A stretch of 64,000 bases of DNA from Vibrio sp. SCSIO 43135. GTDB taxonomy: Bacteria; Pseudomonadota; Gammaproteobacteria; Enterobacterales; Vibrionaceae. The translations under genes and the position numbers were made by a program. Positions 61,334 through 64,000 of this stretch are shown in pieces; position 1 is the first letter of the stretch, and every line of letters starts with the position of its first letter. The stretch lies in assembly GCF_023716665.1 (NCBI RefSeq), contig NZ_CP071859.1, positions 2,852,001 to 2,916,000 on the forward strand. The letters run 5' to 3'. Below the pieces are notes generated by a model, which saw only the letters and a list, made by a program, of their open reading frames with translations, ran no database searches and had not been told where the DNA came from.

Positions 61334-62656
61334 ATGTTTTATGTGCATATGCTCCTGTTGTTGACGGTCATATTCATTGGTATCCGCCATGGAGGCATTG
61401 CGTTTGGATTACTAGGTGGGCTTGGTGTGTCTGTGCTCGCCTTTGTATTCGGGATTGCACCAGGGACGCCACCAATCAGCGTAATGTTGATCATTCTCGC
61501 CGTAGTTGCGGCATCTGCGACGTTAGAGGCCACCGGTGGTCTTAAACTCTTGGTTAAGTTTGCAGAACGTCTGCTGCGCAAGCACCCAAGCCAAATCGTA
61601 TTTTTAGGTCCTTTGTGCACATACTCTCTCACCGTCTTGGTGGGAACAGGTCACTCCGTTTATCCACTACTTCCTGTTATCTATGACGTCGCCTACAAAA
61701 AAGGCATTCGCCCAGAAAGACCAATGGCGATGGCGACTATAGCGTCGCAGATGGGCATTACCGCCAGCCCTATCGCCGCCGCAGCAGCCGTAGTGATGGC
61801 AACGGCTGCCGACAACAGTCTAGACATCAGCTTAGTCAATGTCTTACTGGTGACGCTCCCGGCAACTCTCATTGGTGTATTAGTTGGCTGTTTGTGGAGC
61901 CTGAAGCGCGGTAAGGACCTCGACCAAGATCAAGCCTTCATCGAACGCTGCAAAGATCCTGAGTTCAAAGCTCAGCTGATTGATATCGAAGAAGGTAACG
62001 AAAATGACGCGCAAGTGGGTAGCCAAGCGAAGAAAGGCCTAACGATCTTCTTGGCCGGTATCGTGACGGTTATTTTTGTCGCGATGTTTGGTAAAGATCT
62101 GTCGTTACTTCCTGACGGTGTGAACATGTCTGTCGCGATACAGTTCTTAATGCTGTCTGTCGGTGCCTTGATCCTACTCACTACTAAGGTCGACCCGAAA
62201 AAGATCGTACACAGCAACGTGTTCATTGCTGGTATGACGGCAGTGATCATCATCTTTGGTATTGCCTGGATGAGTGACACCATTATCGGATTCCACAAAG
62301 CTTATCTGATCAGCTTAGTAAGCGACTTAGTCGCTGCGCATCCATGGACCTTTGCAATCGCGATGTTCGTGGTGTCGGTATTCCTGAAAAGCCAAGCGGC
62401 AGTACTCACTATCATGCTGCCACTCGGATTTGCAATGGGCATCCCTGCTCCAGTATTAATCGGTGTTTTACCTGCGTGTTACGCCTACTTCTTCTTCCCG
62501 TTCTACCCAAGCGACCTAGCGGCAATTACTTTCGACCGCTCAGGTACCACGCAAATAGGTAAGTACGTTCTCAACCACAGCTTCCTATTGCCTGGCTTCA
62601 TAGGCGTCGTTACTGCAACGACTGTCGGCTACATCATCTCAATGGCTATCAACTAG
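61334..62656 (+). CDS. DcuA/DcuB family anaerobic C4-dicarboxylate transporter
   Basis: Membrane carrier of 440 residues related to E. coli DcuA and DcuB, which exchange succinate for fumarate, malate or aspartate. The start at 61334 follows GGAGG by 7 nt. Matching segments are GGLGVSVLAF near the start, SQMGITASPIAAAAAVVMAT, and the C-terminal FYPSDLAAITFDRSGTTQIG. About ten to twelve helices are present. The exact type is not certain. The 203-bp upstream gap has a 14-bp palindrome but no proper FNR site that I could see. Confidence 0.88.
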   Translation: MFYVHMLLLLTVIFIGIRHGGIAFGLLGGLGVSVLAFVFGIAPGTPPISVMLIILAVVAASATLEATGGLKLLVKFAERLLRKHPSQIVFLGPLCTYSLTVLVGTGHSVYPLLPVIYDVAYKKGIRPERPMAMATIASQMGITASPIAAAAAVVMATAADNSLDISLVNVLLVTLPATLIGVLVGCLWSLKRGKDLDQDQAFIERCKDPEFKAQLIDIEEGNENDAQVGSQAKKGLTIFLAGIVTVIFVAMFGKDLSLLPDGVNMSVAIQFLMLSVGALILLTTKVDPKKIVHSNVFIAGMTAVIIIFGIAWMSDTIIGFHKAYLISLVSDLVAAHPWTFAIAMFVVSVFLKSQAAVLTIMLPLGFAMGIPAPVLIGVLPACYAYFFFPFYPSDLAAITFDRSGTTQIGKYVLNHSFLLPGFIGVVTATTVGYIISMAIN

Positions 62657-62671
62657 TGAGCCGCTAAGATC

Positions 62672-62706
62672 AAAAAAGCCAGTTGGTATACCAACTGGCT
62701 TTTTTA
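62672..62706. terminator. Shared terminator between the Dcu gene and pfkA
   Basis: AAAAAAGCCAGTTGGT and its complement ACCAACTGGCTTTTTT form a long stem with a two-base centre; it can serve both converging genes. Confidence 0.92.
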
Positions 62707-62740
62707 TTAACTTTGTTTGAGAAATTGTTTAAGCAATCGC

Positions 62741-63703
62741 TTAGAACAACTCTTCTGCAACTTTGAATAGATCGTTGCGAACTGGGCGCTTCAAGTTCTC
62801 GATTGCATCAATGATGTCATGGTGAACAAGTTGCTCTTTTTGGATACCTACACAACGGCCACCATGACCTTCTAGCAGTAGGTGAACCGCGTAGTTACCC
62901 ATGCGAGACGCTAGAACGCGGTCAAATGCCGTTGGACGACCACCACGTTGGATGTGACCAAGAACCGTTGCACGAGTTTCGCGACCTGTTGCCGTTTCAA
63001 TCTCTTTTGCCAGTTCGTTTGCGTCCATCATAAGCTCAGTTAGAGCGATGATAGCGTGCTTTTTACCTTTCGCGATGCCGTCTTGGATGTTGCTGATCAA
63101 CTGCTCTTTATCAAGACCTGTTTCTGGAGTGATAATGTATTCACAACCACCTGCGATTGCAGACATCAGAGTCAGATCACCACAGTGACGACCCATGATT
63201 TCTACGATAGAAATGCGTTGGTGAGAAGATGACGTGTCACGTAGACGGTCAATTGCATCGATAACTGTGTTCAGCGCAGTTAGGTAACCTATCGTGTAAT
63301 CCGTACCTGCAATATCGTTATCGATAGTGCCCGGAAGACCAATACATGGGTAACCCATTTCAGTTAGCTTCTTCGCACCCATGTAAGAACCGTCACCGCC
63401 GACAACAACAAGTGCGTCGATGCCGTGCTTCTTCAAGTTCTCGATCGCTTTTTCACGTACTTCTACGTTTTTGAATTCAGGGAAACGAGCAGAGCCTAAG
63501 AAAGTACCGCCTTTGTTGATCACATCAGATACGCTTGAACGATCCAGTTTTTGGATACGATCTTCGTATAGGCCTAGGTAGCCATCAAAAATACCGTAAA
63601 CCTCTAGACCTTCACCCAATGCTGTGCGAACAACACCACGTACTGCTGCGTTCATACCAGGAGCGTCGCCGCCACTTGTTAAAACACCGATCTTCTTAAT
63701 CAT
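62741..63703 (-). CDS. pfkA: 6-phosphofructokinase
   Basis: ATP-dependent committed enzyme of glycolysis, 320 residues, the E. coli length. The start at 63703 follows GAGGGTGAGC; an upstream ATG 11 codons earlier is less likely. [18 protein letters not shown] is the ATP loop, GGDGSYMGA marks the ATP-using type, and [11 protein letters not shown] holds the catalytic Asp. The remaining 297 bp to the window edge are AT-rich with no gene that I can support. Confidence 0.97.
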   Translation of the reverse strand: MIKKIGVLTSGGDAPGMNAAVRGVVRTALGEGLEVYGIFDGYLGLYEDRIQKLDRSSVSDVINKGGTFLGSARFPEFKNVEVREKAIENLKKHGIDALVVVGGDGSYMGAKKLTEMGYPCIGLPGTIDNDIAGTDYTIGYLTALNTVIDAIDRLRDTSSSHQRISIVEIMGRHCGDLTLMSAIAGGCEYIITPETGLDKEQLISNIQDGIAKGKKHAIIALTELMMDANELAKEIETATGRETRATVLGHIQRGGRPTAFDRVLASRMGNYAVHLLLEGHGGRCVGIQKEQLVHHDIIDAIENLKRPVRNDLFKVAEELF

Positions 63704-64000
63704 GCTCACCCTCGAATTTTTGGAAATCAATTTCAATTTTTAATGTTAGAAGCTAACGACATGCTTCCAACGAAATCTGTCTAATCTGCGCATTATGTTA
63801 CCTTTACTAAAAAGGAATACTACTTTTATTTGCAGCAAATTATGTAACTTTTCTACTTCTGTAAGAGTATTACAGTTTTACTGTTTCACTTTGTTGATGC
63901 ACATCAGAATCACGTTTTTTTCTTTTGACGCTGAAAAGATAGTCAATAGCGACCACTTTGTCTCCCCAGTTCAGTGTGAATATCTCTGGCTACCAGCCTT

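Noticed and set aside
63704..64000. Possible end of another gene (fieF or cpxP are pfkA neighbours in E. coli)
   Set aside because: Only about 60 bp of open frame reaches the window edge, and I recognise no family in it.

Overview
The window is core chromosome of a gammaproteobacterium, almost certainly a Vibrio or close relative. The evidence is the Escherichia-like order of housekeeping blocks, a full-length Hfq/HflX/HflKC cluster, EF-P/EpmB, a RpoB of 1342 residues, MutL without the endonuclease motif, and a large tRNA-Gly(GCC)/tRNA-fMet array. Genus is inferred from protein similarity remembered, not searched. No phage, transposon, integron, CRISPR array or toxin island is visible.

Layout. 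1-1510: rpsF-priB-rpsR-rplI operon (minus). 1716-2460: bacterioferritin and its ferredoxin. 2760-9230: yheO-tusDCB and the str operon rpsL-rpsG-fusA-tufA (minus). 9413-11751: lipoprotein FkpA, a WD40-repeat lipoprotein with slyX, and a small DUF2065 protein. 11826-21035: the tsaE-amiB-mutL-miaA-hfq-hflX-hflK-hflC run (minus), with amiB broken by a one-base frameshift. 21243-24621: queG, a 553-bp AT-rich gap with DnaA boxes, ten tandem tRNAs, and orn. 24771-32553: rsgA, psd, two transporters, gpmI and envC (plus). 32668-36599: a DHH phosphoesterase, a TetR regulator, hemE, a likely sRNA on the plus strand, and nudC. 36783-51347: rsd, then the information-processing superblock transcribed leftward (tRNA-Thr/Tyr/Gly/Thr-tufB, secE-nusG, rplK-rplA, rplJ-rplL-rpoB-rpoC). 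51560-63703: coaA, DUF805, a tautomerase, tpiA, a StyA-like flavin monooxygenase, a MATE pump, rraA, menA, efp, epmB, an MgtC-like protein, a Dcu-type carrier and pfkA.

How it fits together. Most of the window makes the translation and transcription machinery: ribosomal proteins, both tuf genes, fusA, RNA polymerase, initiator tRNA, EF-P and its activator, tRNA modification by TusDCB, MiaA, QueG and TsaE, and ribosome GTPases RsgA and HflX. A second theme is cell-wall splitting: AmiB and its activator EnvC are both here. Glycolysis is represented by gpmI, tpiA and pfkA.

The points most worth a second look are: a datA-like cluster of DnaA boxes between queG and the tRNA-Gly array; an orphan promoter-hairpin-terminator unit between hemE and nudC that looks like an undescribed sRNA; the amiB frameshift; the mosaic identity of the two tuf genes; and two ribosomal-protein promoters whose -10 hexamers lie inside long GC-clamped inverted repeats.
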